The translations under genes were made by a program, and so were the position numbers. The notes below the pieces were generated by a model. The model was not told the origin of the DNA, made no database searches, and worked only from the letters and a program-made list of their open reading frames with translations. From Peribacillus loiseleuriae (GTDB lineage Bacteria > Bacillota > Bacilli > Bacillales > DSM-1321), in assembly GCF_001183985.1 (NCBI RefSeq), contig NZ_LFZW01000001.1:2243357-2307356 (forward strand): a stretch of DNA of 64,000 nt. The letters are read 5' to 3'. The stretch's first letter is position 1; each line of letters starts with the position of its first letter. Positions 53,770 through 63,044 of this stretch are shown piece after piece.

Positions 53770-54522
53770 ATGAGATTACAAAACAAAGTTGCAATTATTA
53801 CTGGTGGAGGAACTGGAATTGGTAAGGAGACAGCATTAAAATTTGCAAAAGAAGGTGCAAAGGTAGTCGTTACTGATATTAATAAAGAGGCGGCTATGAA
53901 CACTGCTCAAGAGATTCAAGCAATGGGTGCTGAAGCCATTTTCGTACAACATAACGTAAGCAGTGAAGACGATTGGAAAAAGGTTGTTAGTGAAACAAGA
54001 AGCCATTTCGATAAAATCGATGTATTATTTAATAATGCAGGAATCTATATCATCAAACCTCTTACTGAAATAGAATTAGATGAATGGAATCTCTTAATGT
54101 CTATAAATGTAACAGGAGTATTCCTTGGTATGAAACACGTGATACCTGTTATGGCAGAACAAAATAAAGGCTCTATAATTAATGCTTCATCAATTGCTGG
54201 TTTATTTGGAGCTCCTGGACATGCTCTTTACGGAGCAAGTAAAGGTGCTGTACGCATCATGACAAAAGATGCTGCTATTGAATTTGCTCGCCAAGGTGTG
54301 CGTGTAAACTCTATTCATCCAGGATTTATTGAAACTGCAATGACAGACTATGCTTCAGAAGCAACTGGACGTACAACAGAAGAATTAAATAACGCATATC
54401 CACTTGGAAGAATGGGTAATACCGAAGAAGTTGCACATACAGTTGTATTCCTTGCATCTGATGAATCTTCTTTCACAACGGGGACAGAGTTCGTTATTGA
54501 TGGTGGAGCTACTGCAAGATAA
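53770..54522 (+). CDS. SDR-family NAD(P)-dependent oxidoreductase
   Basis: The 250-residue classical short-chain dehydrogenase has TGGGTGIGKETALKFA, NNAGIY, catalytic Ser (NASSIAGLFGA), YGASKGAV (Tyr-x-x-x-Lys) and PGFIETAMTDY. It ends FVIDGGATAR. It resembles cyclopentanol/hydroxysteroid-type dehydrogenases; substrate unknown. AGAGAGGAAG precedes the ATG. It follows the frameshifted MFS by 48 bases and probably shares its transcript. Confidence 0.88.
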   Translation: MRLQNKVAIITGGGTGIGKETALKFAKEGAKVVVTDINKEAAMNTAQEIQAMGAEAIFVQHNVSSEDDWKKVVSETRSHFDKIDVLFNNAGIYIIKPLTEIELDEWNLLMSINVTGVFLGMKHVIPVMAEQNKGSIINASSIAGLFGAPGHALYGASKGAVRIMTKDAAIEFARQGVRVNSIHPGFIETAMTDYASEATGRTTEELNNAYPLGRMGNTEEVAHTVVFLASDESSFTTGTEFVIDGGATAR

Positions 54523-54567
54523 TTCAGGGTTTTTTCCTGAATAACATATCCTTTTATAGCCAAAGAA

Positions 54568-54597
54568 ACAAGCACTCCTGTTAGTGCTTGTTTTTTT
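54568..54597 (+). terminator. Terminator after the SDR gene
   Basis: ACAAGCACT pairs with AGTGCTTGT around six bases and is followed by six more Ts, 46 bases past the stop. Confidence 0.9.
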
Positions 54598-55237
54598 ATT
54601 TTGGGATGTTAGAGAATATTACGATAAGCCATTAGAAGTTGATGCAATGTTAGTAATCAAAATTCTAAAAGGTGAATTTGCTATTTTGTTATTTTCCTAA
54701 AGCAACTATTTATATTAAGAATCCGTGAACTAATGATGGACGACAAAATCGACTTGGGGATGAAGGATTTAAAAACATACTAGGTAAGTAATTGATCATC
54801 TTAATAACTTAAAAAAGGGATAATATCTGGATAAAGTAGCAAATAAAAATTGTTTGTACATAGGTGCTCTCTATTTAACTACCCATAATTGTGATTAGTT
54901 ATATAATTATTTTATGTATTTTACTAATAAGCAACTAGAGATTGTAATGAATTTTTAGAATGAAATTTCGCTGTTATAACTGTTACGGTGAACCGTATCA
55001 TAAGTAAGTGCGGTTTATTGTCATCAATTAATTTATAATAGTGTTGAAATTTATATGGAATATTTCATATGCCTTTTTTATTATATTTACCGTTAAATTT
55101 CACTATACCGACGCATAATGTTTAGTACATTATGCGTATTTTCTCGAATTTATATTTTGTTTATATTTGCGATATATAGAGTTTAGAACTGAGCTTCATA
55201 ATAAAGGATAAGCAAATAATAAAGGAGAGAAAATATT
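54598..55237. other. Intergenic region before the envelope operon
   Basis: About 640 AT-rich bases with no supported gene. ACGCATAATG at 55111-55120 and CATTATGCGT at 55128-55137 make a perfect 10-base hairpin followed by ATTTTC, either a terminator or an operator ~100 bases before the lipoprotein gene. Confidence 0.45.
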
Positions 55238-56203
55238 ATGAAGAAAAATTTGAAATTCGCAGCACTAGCTATTTTCAGCTCAATGACATTATTAGCCGCA
55301 TGCGGTGAAACAACAAAAAATGAGGCGAACAATTCAACCTTGCAAAATCAACAGGCGGAAGTTAAAAAAGATGAGCAACAGCTTACAAAGGGCCAAGAAA
55401 TGGCGAATGTATTAAGCAGTACAAATTGGCACGGTACTCGTGTTTACGATAAAGATAAAAATGATTTAACTAAGGAAAATGCTGGATTTATCGGTTTAGC
55501 AAAATATGATTCAGAGACAGGTCGATATGAATTTTTTGACGCGAAAACAGGCAAGACACGTGGCGATGAGGGGACATTCTTTATGTCGAATGATGGTACG
55601 AAGCGTATTTTAATTTCAGATACGATGAAATATCAAGCCGTTGTCGAAATAACTGAATTAGATGAGGATATTTTCACTTACAAACGTACGGGTGAAGATG
55701 CGGATGGAAAAGATGTAGAAGTGTTTGTAGAGCATATACCATATGATGAACATGATTTAGCCTTCACAAATCCGCCTCAAAAGTTTACTACTTCTACAGG
55801 AAATATTAATACTAATGTAAAAGGGGATAAAATTCTTAGTAAAACATTATGGCAAGGTACAAAGGCAATTGATGAAAAAGGCAATGATGTCACAAAGTAT
55901 AACGAGAATTTTTTGAGTGTTGCAAAGTTTGAAGAAGGCACGAATCAATACGAATTTTTTACAATAGGAACGGGAGAGAGTCGTGGGGATTATGGTTACT
56001 TTGATGTAATTCATGACAATAAAATTCGGGCACATGTATCAATAGGCGATAATAAATACGGTGCAACGTTGGAACTTACTGAATTAAACGATGACAAGTT
56101 TACTTATAAACGTGTCGGGAAGGCATCTGATGGCAAGGATATTACAATCTTTGTAGAGCATGAACCATATAAGGGAGATTTAAATCCATCATTCAGCTTT
56201 TAA
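55238..56203 (+). CDS. Two-domain DUF4822-like lipoprotein
   Basis: The 321-residue protein has a signal with lipobox LLAAC (cysteine near residue 22), a Lys/Gln/Asn-rich linker and two copies of a ~115-residue domain. Copy 1 (about 60-170) has LSSTNWHGTRVYDKDKNDLT, RYEFFDAKTGKTRGDEG and ITELDEDIFTYKRTGEDADG. Copy 2 (about 200-315) has LSKTLWQGTKAIDEKGNDVT, QYEFFTIGTGESRGDYG and LTELNDDKFTYKRVGKASDG. This is the DUF4822 pattern as I recall it. AAAGGAGAG precedes the ATG. First of a four-gene set with a two-component system, so it may be its target or sensor partner. Confidence 0.75.
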   Translation: MKKNLKFAALAIFSSMTLLAACGETTKNEANNSTLQNQQAEVKKDEQQLTKGQEMANVLSSTNWHGTRVYDKDKNDLTKENAGFIGLAKYDSETGRYEFFDAKTGKTRGDEGTFFMSNDGTKRILISDTMKYQAVVEITELDEDIFTYKRTGEDADGKDVEVFVEHIPYDEHDLAFTNPPQKFTTSTGNINTNVKGDKILSKTLWQGTKAIDEKGNDVTKYNENFLSVAKFEEGTNQYEFFTIGTGESRGDYGYFDVIHDNKIRAHVSIGDNKYGATLELTELNDDKFTYKRVGKASDGKDITIFVEHEPYKGDLNPSFSF

Positions 56204-56273
56204 GTATTTATAAAAAGTCTATTACTTGCTAAAGTAAGAAATTTCCTTTATAAATTGTGGAAAGGAGATTAAT

Positions 56274-57725
56274 ATGACAATCAAAAATAGATTTTTAACT
56301 TCATATATTGGTGGTATCGTCATTGCGAGTGTTTCCATTCTCACAATTTTATGCATTGCTTTTTATGTGACGACAGGGTCCGTCCCGACACCTAAAACAT
56401 TGTATCAATCTTTTACGAAGCAACGCTCCTTGAGTCCAGAAGAGGAGCTTGCTTACGTAGAGTTACGTAATATTGCGAAGACAAATCCAGAGAAGCTTCT
56501 AGCAGAAGATATGCAAAAGAATTTGCAACAAATAGATCAGAGGTCACTGGGAGTTGTTATTCGCCAAGATAATGAAATTTTGTATCATTCGAAGGAATTA
56601 GTAGAAGAGTCACTTATCGTGCATTTTCCAAGTTTTAATACGAATAATATTGAAACTAAAGGTACGATTGATAATGCGGGTAGACTGTATCGTTACATTA
56701 AGTTTGATTTTTATTATAGCGACAAGTCGAAGGGAAGCGTCCTCGTGCTGAAAAAGGAAAATAGTTTTTTAGATTTCCTTACAAAATGGGGAATAATAAT
56801 TATTATCATTATACTTCTTGCATCCATCGCAGCAATGCTCTTTTTAAATCAACTTTTACGTAAGACAATTATTAAGCCTTTAGAAAATTTAGGGCAGGTT
56901 ATGTCTGAAATGCGAGATGGAGATTTAATGATCGAGTCACCTGCTATACCTACTAATACAGCAAGGGAAGTACATGAGCTGACAGCTAATTTTCAGAGTA
57001 TGCGAGCAGCACTTTTAGTTTCTATTCAGGAGCAGCAAAATCTTGAAAATAACCGTAAGGAATTAATAGCAAGTATTTCTCATGATTTAAAAACACCTAT
57101 CACATCTATTATTGGGTATGTTGAAGGATTACAGGATGGAGTTGCCGAAACACCTGAAAAGCAGGAAAAATATTTGAAGACTATTCATTCTAAATCGCTC
57201 GCATTGAATAAATTAATTGAAGAACTCTTCCTTTATTCTAAGCTTGATGCAGAGGCTGTTCCTTTCTATTTTGAACGTTTAAAGCTTGCAAAGTTCCTTT
57301 CACATATGGTGGAGGAATTTCAGTTATACAATCGAGAAATTCAGTTTGTGTTGAATGTAGCTGAGGATGTGTACGTTTATATTGATCGTATGCAGATGAA
57401 TCGAGCTATTACTAATTTAATAGAAAATAGTATGAAGTTTAAAAAGACAATTGAACCATTGTGTATGATAGTAGAAGTAGTAGTTGTTGATCATATAGTT
57501 GAAATTGTTGTGAAGGATAACGGACAAGGAATTTCGGAGCTGCAACTCCCATACGTATTCGACCATTTTTATCGTGGTGAAGAAGCGCGTACATCGACGA
57601 CGGGTGGTAGCGGCTTAGGACTTGCAATTGTGAAGCAAATCGTCGAAAAGCATAATGGTCACGTGAAAATTCAAAGTAAGCTACATTATGGTACGACGGT
57701 GACAATAATAATGGAAAAGGCTTAA
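56274..57725 (+). CDS. Sensor histidine kinase (HAMP, OmpR-class partner)
   Basis: The 483-residue membrane kinase has spans at about residues 12-34 and 172-195, an extracellular domain of ~135 residues, HAMP (KPLENLGQVMSEMRDGDLMI), phospho-acceptor His270 in ASISHDLKTPITSIIGY, and an ATPase domain (LIENSMKF, VKDNGQGI, GGSGLGLAIVKQIVEKHNG). GGAAAGGAG precedes the ATG. It pairs with the response regulator 16 bases downstream. The signal is probably at the cell envelope. Confidence 0.93.
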   Translation: MTIKNRFLTSYIGGIVIASVSILTILCIAFYVTTGSVPTPKTLYQSFTKQRSLSPEEELAYVELRNIAKTNPEKLLAEDMQKNLQQIDQRSLGVVIRQDNEILYHSKELVEESLIVHFPSFNTNNIETKGTIDNAGRLYRYIKFDFYYSDKSKGSVLVLKKENSFLDFLTKWGIIIIIIILLASIAAMLFLNQLLRKTIIKPLENLGQVMSEMRDGDLMIESPAIPTNTAREVHELTANFQSMRAALLVSIQEQQNLENNRKELIASISHDLKTPITSIIGYVEGLQDGVAETPEKQEKYLKTIHSKSLALNKLIEELFLYSKLDAEAVPFYFERLKLAKFLSHMVEEFQLYNREIQFVLNVAEDVYVYIDRMQMNRAITNLIENSMKFKKTIEPLCMIVEVVVVDHIVEIVVKDNGQGISELQLPYVFDHFYRGEEARTSTTGGSGLGLAIVKQIVEKHNGHVKIQSKLHYGTTVTIIMEKA

Positions 57726-57741
57726 AGGAAGTGTCAATGAA

Positions 57742-58437
57742 ATGGTGCCATCGCGTATATTAATCATTGAAGATGATATTAGCATTGCAGAATTACAGAG
57801 AGATTATTTAGAAATCCATCAAATAGAGGCAGAAATTGTAACGGACGGTTTTGAGGGGATGAATCGAGCATTAAATGAGCCTTTTGATTTAATTGTCATT
57901 GATTTAATGCTCCCTTCAATGAACGGTTTTGAAATTTGTCGACACATCCGTGAAAAGAAAAATATTCCATTGATAATTGTATCTGCAAAAAAAGAAGATA
58001 TCGATAAGATAAGAGGGCTTGGCTTAGGTGCAGATGATTATATGACGAAACCATTTAGTCCGAGTGAGTTCGTCGCGCGTGTACAAGCTCATATTAAACG
58101 TTATAAGCAGTTAACAGGTACTGGACAAACACAGGATAGTTTAGAGATGAAAAACATTATAGTTGATAAAGCTGCACGGAGAGTATTCGTTTTAGGTCAG
58201 GAAGTTATTTTTACGACGAAGGAATTTGATCTACTCGTGTTCTTTATGGAGCGTCCGAATCGCGTTTGGACAAAGGAGCAGCTTTTCCGTCAATTATGGT
58301 ATATGGATGATTTAAATGGGGATGTCTTTACGGTTGTTGTTCATGTAGGACGCATTCGAGATAAATTAAAAAAGGGTAAATTATCAGAGCTGCCAATTGA
58401 GACAATTTGGGGCAGTGGATATCGCTTTAATAGTTGA
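57742..58437 (+). CDS. OmpR/PhoB-family response regulator
   Basis: The 231-residue regulator has a receiver (ILIIEDDISIAELQRDYLE acid pocket, phospho-Asp in LIVIDLMLPSMNGF, Lys in YMTKPFSPSEFVAR) and a winged-helix DNA-binding domain (about 130-230, VIFTTKEFDLLVFFMERPNR, VHVGRIRDKLKK, ETIWGSGYRF). AAGGAAG precedes it. Partner of the preceding kinase. Confidence 0.94.
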   Translation: MVPSRILIIEDDISIAELQRDYLEIHQIEAEIVTDGFEGMNRALNEPFDLIVIDLMLPSMNGFEICRHIREKKNIPLIIVSAKKEDIDKIRGLGLGADDYMTKPFSPSEFVARVQAHIKRYKQLTGTGQTQDSLEMKNIIVDKAARRVFVLGQEVIFTTKEFDLLVFFMERPNRVWTKEQLFRQLWYMDDLNGDVFTVVVHVGRIRDKLKKGKLSELPIETIWGSGYRFNS

Positions 58438-58465
58438 AAATCTTCCTGAGAAAGGAAGGTTTTAC

Positions 58466-59137
58466 ATGAAACATTTTATAGGTATTGTCGTAAGCGTATT
58501 ATTAATACTAACAGGATGTAATGAGGATGGGGGAAAGTATATGAAGCAACAGTCAGGTGATCTTATTCAAGCAGTTGAAAACAATGATTTAGAAAAAGTG
58601 CAAGGAATTTTACAGGATACGTCTTATCCAATTAATGAAACGAATGATAAAGAGGAAACGCCTCTATTAATTGCTACACATGAAAATTATATCGAGGTGG
58701 CGAAACTATTAATTGAAGCGGGAGCAGACATTAATCAACAAGATAGTATTCAGGATAGCGCCTATCTGTATGCAGGTGCGCAAGGAAAAACAGAGATTTT
58801 AAAGTATATGATTGAGCATGCGGAGCCAAATCAAAATATTGTTAATCGCTATGGTGGCAATGCTTTAATTCCAGCTGCTGAAAAAGGACATTTAGACAAC
58901 GTAAAGCTACTTTTAGTAGATGGTAAAGTAAATATTGATCATCAAAATAAATTTGGCTATACGGCATTAATTGAAGCAGTAGCATTACGTGACGGTTCAG
59001 AGGTGTATCAGCAAATTGTACAGGAATTATTAGCATATAATGCGGAAAAAGAACTTCGTGATGAATCGGGTAAGACAGCACTTGATTATGCCAAGGAGAA
59101 GGGCTATACAAAAATGATTAAAATGTTAGAAGAATAG
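58466..59137 (+). CDS. Ankyrin-repeat lipoprotein
   Basis: The 223-residue protein has a signal with lipobox LILTGC, then about five ankyrin repeats (DLIQAVENNDLEKVQGIL, TPLLIATHENYIEVAKLLIE, SAYLYAGAQGKTEILKYMIE, NALIPAAEKGHLDNVKLLL, TALIEAVALRDGSEVYQQIV). ATG at 58466 follows AAGGAAGG. It is probably exposed on the outer membrane face for protein contacts. Last gene of the lipoprotein-TCS operon, before a strong terminator. Confidence 0.88.
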   Translation: MKHFIGIVVSVLLILTGCNEDGGKYMKQQSGDLIQAVENNDLEKVQGILQDTSYPINETNDKEETPLLIATHENYIEVAKLLIEAGADINQQDSIQDSAYLYAGAQGKTEILKYMIEHAEPNQNIVNRYGGNALIPAAEKGHLDNVKLLLVDGKVNIDHQNKFGYTALIEAVALRDGSEVYQQIVQELLAYNAEKELRDESGKTALDYAKEKGYTKMIKMLEE

Positions 59138-59142
59138 TAGTA

Positions 59143-59177
59143 AAACGGATATAACGATTAGGTATATCCGTTTTTTT
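59143..59177 (+). terminator. Terminator after the ankyrin lipoprotein gene
   Basis: AAACGGATATA and TATATCCGTTT form perfect arms around nine bases and continue into Ts, six bases past the stop. Confidence 0.92.
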
Positions 59178-59433
59178 ATGTAAATTAACGATTGGGCTTT
59201 TTTCATTTATATGATGATTGCGGCTGTGAAATGATGAGTGTAAATGAGGTTTATCATTATGAACTTATCACTCACTTCAAAGAGTGGAAATCTCAATCAA
59301 AATAATTAAAAGATATTTGTTAGACGAGTTTTCAATAAAATCGCACTTAGATTTTCGGAGAACCATATCATAAGTAGTGGTAAAACAGAGAATGGAAAAA
59401 GTTGTTAATAAAGAGTGGCTAGAAAAGATATAG

Positions 59434-59463
59434 AAAAAGACAGGTTACCCTGTCTTTTTTTAT
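59434..59463 (+). terminator. Orphan terminator-like hairpin
   Basis: AAAAAGACAGG and CCTGTCTTTTT form perfect arms around TTAC, followed by more Ts. No gene precedes it; 59178-59433 shows nothing recognisable. Confidence 0.75.
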
Positions 59464-59494
59464 GAATAAGCGGAAAGTATACGTTTTTGAACAA

Positions 59495-59594
59495 TGTCTA
59501 GCTCCAGCGCCCAGCCACTCGAGTCACTACTCCTCCTCTTACGAAGGAAAAAAAACGCCTTCTTGTCGGGGCTAAGCAGGCGCTTGCGCTTTTT
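59495..59594. repeat. Bacillus interspersed repeat (GTCTAGCTCCAGCGCC type)
   Basis: The sequence begins TGTCTAGCTCCAGCGCC and ends GGCGCTTGCGCTTTTT with a GTCGGGGCTA stretch between. I recall this REP-like element as being scattered through many Bacillus and Geobacillus genomes. The ends can pair (AGCGCC/GGCGCT) into a long stem-loop. Only one copy is in this window. Confidence 0.65.
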
Positions 59595-59678
59595 ATGTAG
59601 GGATTTATAGAAGGATTTTAAACGTTAATACCGAAATACATATATAGTATGGAACAATATCTTTAGGAGCTGAAAATT

Positions 59679-60116
59679 TTGGATGAAAATAAAGAAGAAT
59701 TATAAATTCACTTTGAACATTCCATCGATTTTGTGAAAAAATTAGTAGATACATCAGAAGAACATTGGAGAACACCTATTGCAAAAGATAAATGGACAGT
59801 TGCAGAAATAATTGGTCATTTAACACCATAGGATAAATTCCTATTGAATGACCGACTATCATACTTATTTAAGGATGCGCCATTGCCAAAAGCACCAAAC
59901 GAAGAGGAGTAAAAAAGAAACGATTACAAATTTTATGAACATAGGGAGAAAGGTAATAATTGCTGTTCATAATATAGAGGATGAATTGTGGGATAAAGAG
60001 CTAAGGATTGGCAGCAGTACACTTCTATTTTTATGAATATTTGAAAAAATGTGAATCATGATTTACATCATTTTGAACAGATTAATGGAGTGATTCGTAC
60101 ACAATCATTTATGTAA
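59679..60116 (+). pseudogene. Dead DinB-family gene
   Basis: A TTG start after AGGAGC leads into LDENKEEL, then a stop (59703-59705), HFEHSIDFVKKLVDTSEEHW, KWTVAEIIGHLTP, another stop, then KETITNFMNIGRK in a second frame, and a tail HDLHHFEQINGVIRTQS. The WTVxxIxxHL and C-terminal His motifs are those of DinB metal-dependent proteins. At least three disruptions make it inactive. It lies just before an intact DinB-family gene. Confidence 0.75.
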
Positions 60117-60163
60117 TAATAAATAAGTAAAAGAAATAACGAATAGGGAAAAGGGGATTGAAA

Positions 60164-60673
60164 ATGGATGTGAGATACCCAATTGGGAAACTACAAGTTC
60201 CTGAAAAAGTAACATTAGAAAATATTCAAGAATGGCTAAAGGAAATCGAAACTTACACGATTCGATTAAGAGAAACTGTTGACTCATTAAGTGATGAGGA
60301 ATTAAGCAGAACTTATCGTGAAGGTAGCTGGACAGTTCGTCAACTTGTTCATCACATTGCAGATTCTCAGTTGAACATGTATCAACGTTTGAAGCTGGCT
60401 TTAACAGATGAGAATCCAACAGTACCAGCTTTTGATGAAGAAAAGTGGGCTATTCAACCGGATACAAAGCTTCCTGTAGAAAGTTCTATTAAAATGTTAG
60501 AAGGTATAAATGAGCGCATCGCATCTTTAGGACATAGTTTAACTGAAGAGCAATTAGATCGAGCTTTTACTCACCAGATAAACGGTAAAATAACAGTTGC
60601 AACAAAAGTTGCAAAATTAGCTTGGCACGAAGAGCATCACTTAGCCCATATAAAAATCGCATTATCAAAATAA
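60164..60673 (+). CDS. DinB-family bacillithiol S-transferase-like protein (YfiT/BstA)
   Basis: The 169-residue four-helix protein begins DVRYPIGKLQVPEKV and has SWTVRQLVHHIADSQLNMY and a C-terminal WHEEHHLAHIKIAL, supplying the three metal-binding histidines of YfiT. These proteins conjugate bacillithiol to electrophiles in Bacillaceae. ATG at 60164 follows AAAAGGGGA. A strong terminator follows. Confidence 0.85.
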   Translation: MDVRYPIGKLQVPEKVTLENIQEWLKEIETYTIRLRETVDSLSDEELSRTYREGSWTVRQLVHHIADSQLNMYQRLKLALTDENPTVPAFDEEKWAIQPDTKLPVESSIKMLEGINERIASLGHSLTEEQLDRAFTHQINGKITVATKVAKLAWHEEHHLAHIKIALSK

Positions 60674-60687
60674 TACAATATGTATAG

Positions 60688-60720
60688 AAGTGGCTTATCG
60701 GACCTCGATAAGCCACTTTT
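60688..60720 (+). terminator. Terminator after the yfiT-like gene
   Basis: AAGTGGCTTATCG and CGATAAGCCACTT are perfect arms around GACCT, followed by TT. Confidence 0.88.
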
Positions 60721-60799
60721 AAAATTAAAATAAGGAATAATTACAGAAGTCTTATTCAACTAAAGGGCGCGATTGTTGAATAAGCTTCACTTTTCTTCT

Positions 60800-60904
60800 T
60801 CAACTACCATGAAAATAAACTCCTGTAACTTCGAAAAAGACAATACCGAAGAAGACCCTTCTCATTCGTTAAAAAAAATGGAGAGAGCCACAAATAATTG
60901 AACT
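60800..60904. repeat. 105-bp direct repeat, copy B
   Basis: Nearly identical to 48027-48131 and in the same orientation. It abuts the point where the IS110 transposase reading is cut off (minus-strand LLEF then NYLWLS), suggesting it truncated that element. Confidence 0.85.
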
Positions 60905-61640
60905 CAAGAAGCATATTAATATACATATCCAAACTTAAAGAAAGGCTATGATATAAGGTTTTCTGAAAATGGATTTGAGCTGCGGCAGCCATCAATTTTT
61001 CTGCCGGACTGTTTGCCCATTGTTGCGAACGACTTTTACATAACTCTTTTATTTTATTAGCGATTGTTTTTTAGCCAGCTTCCAAGACCTTTTCTGAAGT
61101 AGGAAATGCTTGTAAAGTCAGTAAAGAAACATCCGAATATAAGGCTCCAAAAACAATATTCAGGAAACACTTGATCCAGAACTGCCTGAAATTGCAGCTT
61201 GATTTGTACAAACATGCCTGTAATATTTTCATGTTGTCTCGTAAGGTTACGTAGGTTTAAGAGTTGTATACCTCGCTGTTTATAAGGCTCTAAGTCCTCT
61301 TTATAATACAGTTCGCGTCAATGACATCTGTCTTTACCTTGCGTAAACTAGAACTCTTCGCTCGATACGATAGGAGAGGATTCACGATAATCAATAAATA
61401 CCCGCTGGCCTCAAAATACTGAACAATTGGTGTGTGATAATGTCCAGTGGACTCTAATACAGTGGGAGGCTGTTCGCCTGATACATCTTCTACTTCTCTA
61501 ATAAAATCTAAAAGACTAGCTAACCCTTCAAGAGTATGTGCTACTTTAAAACTCTTTTTGTACGGCTGCTTTTTATCCAAGAATGCTTGAACCTGACTTT
61601 CGCCTTTTGCCACATCCAGACCTATGACTGGATTCATCAT
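60905..61640 (-). mobile_element. Truncated, frameshifted IS110-family transposase
   Basis: The first frame (61640-61290) begins NPVIGLDVAKGESQVQAFLD and has the IS110 DEDD features: D in GLDVAKG, E in VLESTGHYH and D in KTDVIDA. After a frame change near 61310 the protein continues YYKEDLEPYKQRGIQLLNLR, then RQHENITGMFVQIKLQFQ, and later NSPAEKLMAAAAQIHFQKTL. It stops at repeat copy B. The C-terminal Tnp_20 domain with the catalytic Ser is missing, so it is dead. GAGGAG precedes the ATG. Confidence 0.88.
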
Positions 61641-61860
61641 TTATCTCCTCTTGAAATTCTATTAACCGGTAACCCCTATTCCTCCGTGTAGTATCATTGC
61701 TTCGCTTGTTATACAAGATCATTGTCCCAACCAGCCTCAATCATGTTTCTACAAGTAGGGGCGAACTGTTTAATGGACGGGATCGAGTCCCAAGGGTGCT
61801 TACGATCTACCCCGGCTATCGTAATCATATATCGATATAAAAAATGGTCAACCAGAAACA
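61641..61860 (-). other. IS110 upstream non-coding end (possible bridge-RNA region)
   Basis: About 200 non-coding bases directly before the IS110 transposase start. In IS110 elements the left end carries the structured bridge RNA. The sequence is GC-richer than its surroundings and contains pairing-prone stretches, but the boundary and any loop targets could not be determined. Confidence 0.4.
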
Positions 61861-61874
61861 ATTTCTGGCTGACC
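61846..61874. terminator. Hairpin beside the IS110 end
   Basis: GGTCAACCAGAAA and TTTCTGGCTGACC pair with one mismatch around three bases. It may mark the outer end of the element or be a terminator of a neighbouring transcript. The following ~315 bases up to tgl hold no visible gene. Confidence 0.55.
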
Positions 61875-62192
61875 TTATAATACGAAGGGCGCTTTAATGA
61901 AGTAGCTAAAGTCTAATTTCTCACTTGCAACACCGAGAAATCAGGCTTTTTTATTTGGATTTCCTTAACATTCTAAATCGCATTATCCTGACTCTATCCC
62001 TAAATAGCTTTTTACTTATTTTGATCTTTCCTCGATCCCCATTTTTCTATTTATATATAAAAGTACCCTATAAGGTGTGGCTTTAAAACAAAGTTTGATA
62101 ATTTGTAAAAAAATTTGATCAAAATCCTGTGTTGCAGAATTTTTTCTTGTTCAGCAATCAGACCAGTTAGTCGTGTAACGGAAACCCAACTT

Positions 62193-63044
62193 CTATCGAA
62201 TTTGATTGTACACTTTATTTAAATAGAATAGATATCGATCATATGAAATCGAACTTTTGTTATGGTTTATTACGACATGTTGAATTTTATTAGCCGTATA
62301 ACCACGTGGCAGCATCGCTAATTTCGCCAAATGTTTAAAAGATGGCCTTATGACTAAATTCATCAGATAGGCTAATCGAGTACTCCCTGGTTTTCTCCGT
62401 TTATTCAAAGCTTGAAACATTTGTTCAGCTGTCCTGATTCCTAATCCATGTCCAAAATATGTACCATCTCCAAGATCAACGGCATTTTCTCCTCGCCACC
62501 AGAAGGTTTCTGGATCAAAGTCTGGATTATTAAAATAAACAACATCTCCAGGTAAGTAATGATCCGTATGAATGGATTGTATACCGAGATCAGGATCTAC
62601 ATGCCAACTGTATAAATAGAGGTTTTGGAATAATTCATTAAATAAATGTTCATCCATACTATTTAGAACGGCGTGGTAATAGATAATCACTGTTGCAGTG
62701 GCACATTCAAACATATATAGTGAACTGTTCTTGTAAATGTCTTGTATCGCATCAGATGGTATTACATCATGCCTAAGCTGGAATCCACCGGTATTTGTCA
62801 AATGCCAGTATTGAGGATTACAACGAGAGTTTGCTAAGATTTCAAACTGCGCATCACCCTGGTTCATAGCTTTTGCACTTGCAATGATGCTTTTTCGTAA
62901 CTTGAGTTCAAACGATAATTCCTCGATGGATTGATACGGATAAACGATCTTATCTTCCTGCATTCGTTGAATAATTACACTTTCAATACTATCAGACGGC
63001 AACATGCTGCTTTGTTGAAAATGCATCCCCGATATTTGGATCAT
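62193..63044 (-). CDS. tgl: Spore-coat protein-glutamine gamma-glutamyltransferase
   Basis: Tgl cross-links spore coat proteins through glutamyl-lysine bonds. The 283-residue protein has the catalytic Cys114 in YMFECATATVIIYYHA, DWH-like YSWHVDPDLGI, WWRGENAVDLGDGTYFGHGLGI with the catalytic His, and NKRRKPGSTRLAYLMN. It is ~40 residues longer than B. subtilis Tgl, mostly at the C-terminus. The ATG at 63044 follows GAGGGAT; the frame is open further upstream without good sites. Shows the host forms endospores. Confidence 0.92.
   Translation of the reverse strand: MIQISGMHFQQSSMLPSDSIESVIIQRMQEDKIVYPYQSIEELSFELKLRKSIIASAKAMNQGDAQFEILANSRCNPQYWHLTNTGGFQLRHDVIPSDAIQDIYKNSSLYMFECATATVIIYYHAVLNSMDEHLFNELFQNLYLYSWHVDPDLGIQSIHTDHYLPGDVVYFNNPDFDPETFWWRGENAVDLGDGTYFGHGLGIRTAEQMFQALNKRRKPGSTRLAYLMNLVIRPSFKHLAKLAMLPRGYTANKIQHVVINHNKSSISYDRYLFYLNKVYNQIR

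Noticed and set aside
59848..60036. 62-codon plus-strand frame as a separate gene
   Set aside because: It is a frameshifted middle part of the dead DinB gene.
60804..60995. 63-codon minus-strand frame as a separate gene
   Set aside because: It is a chimera of the IS110 transposase remnant and repeat copy B.
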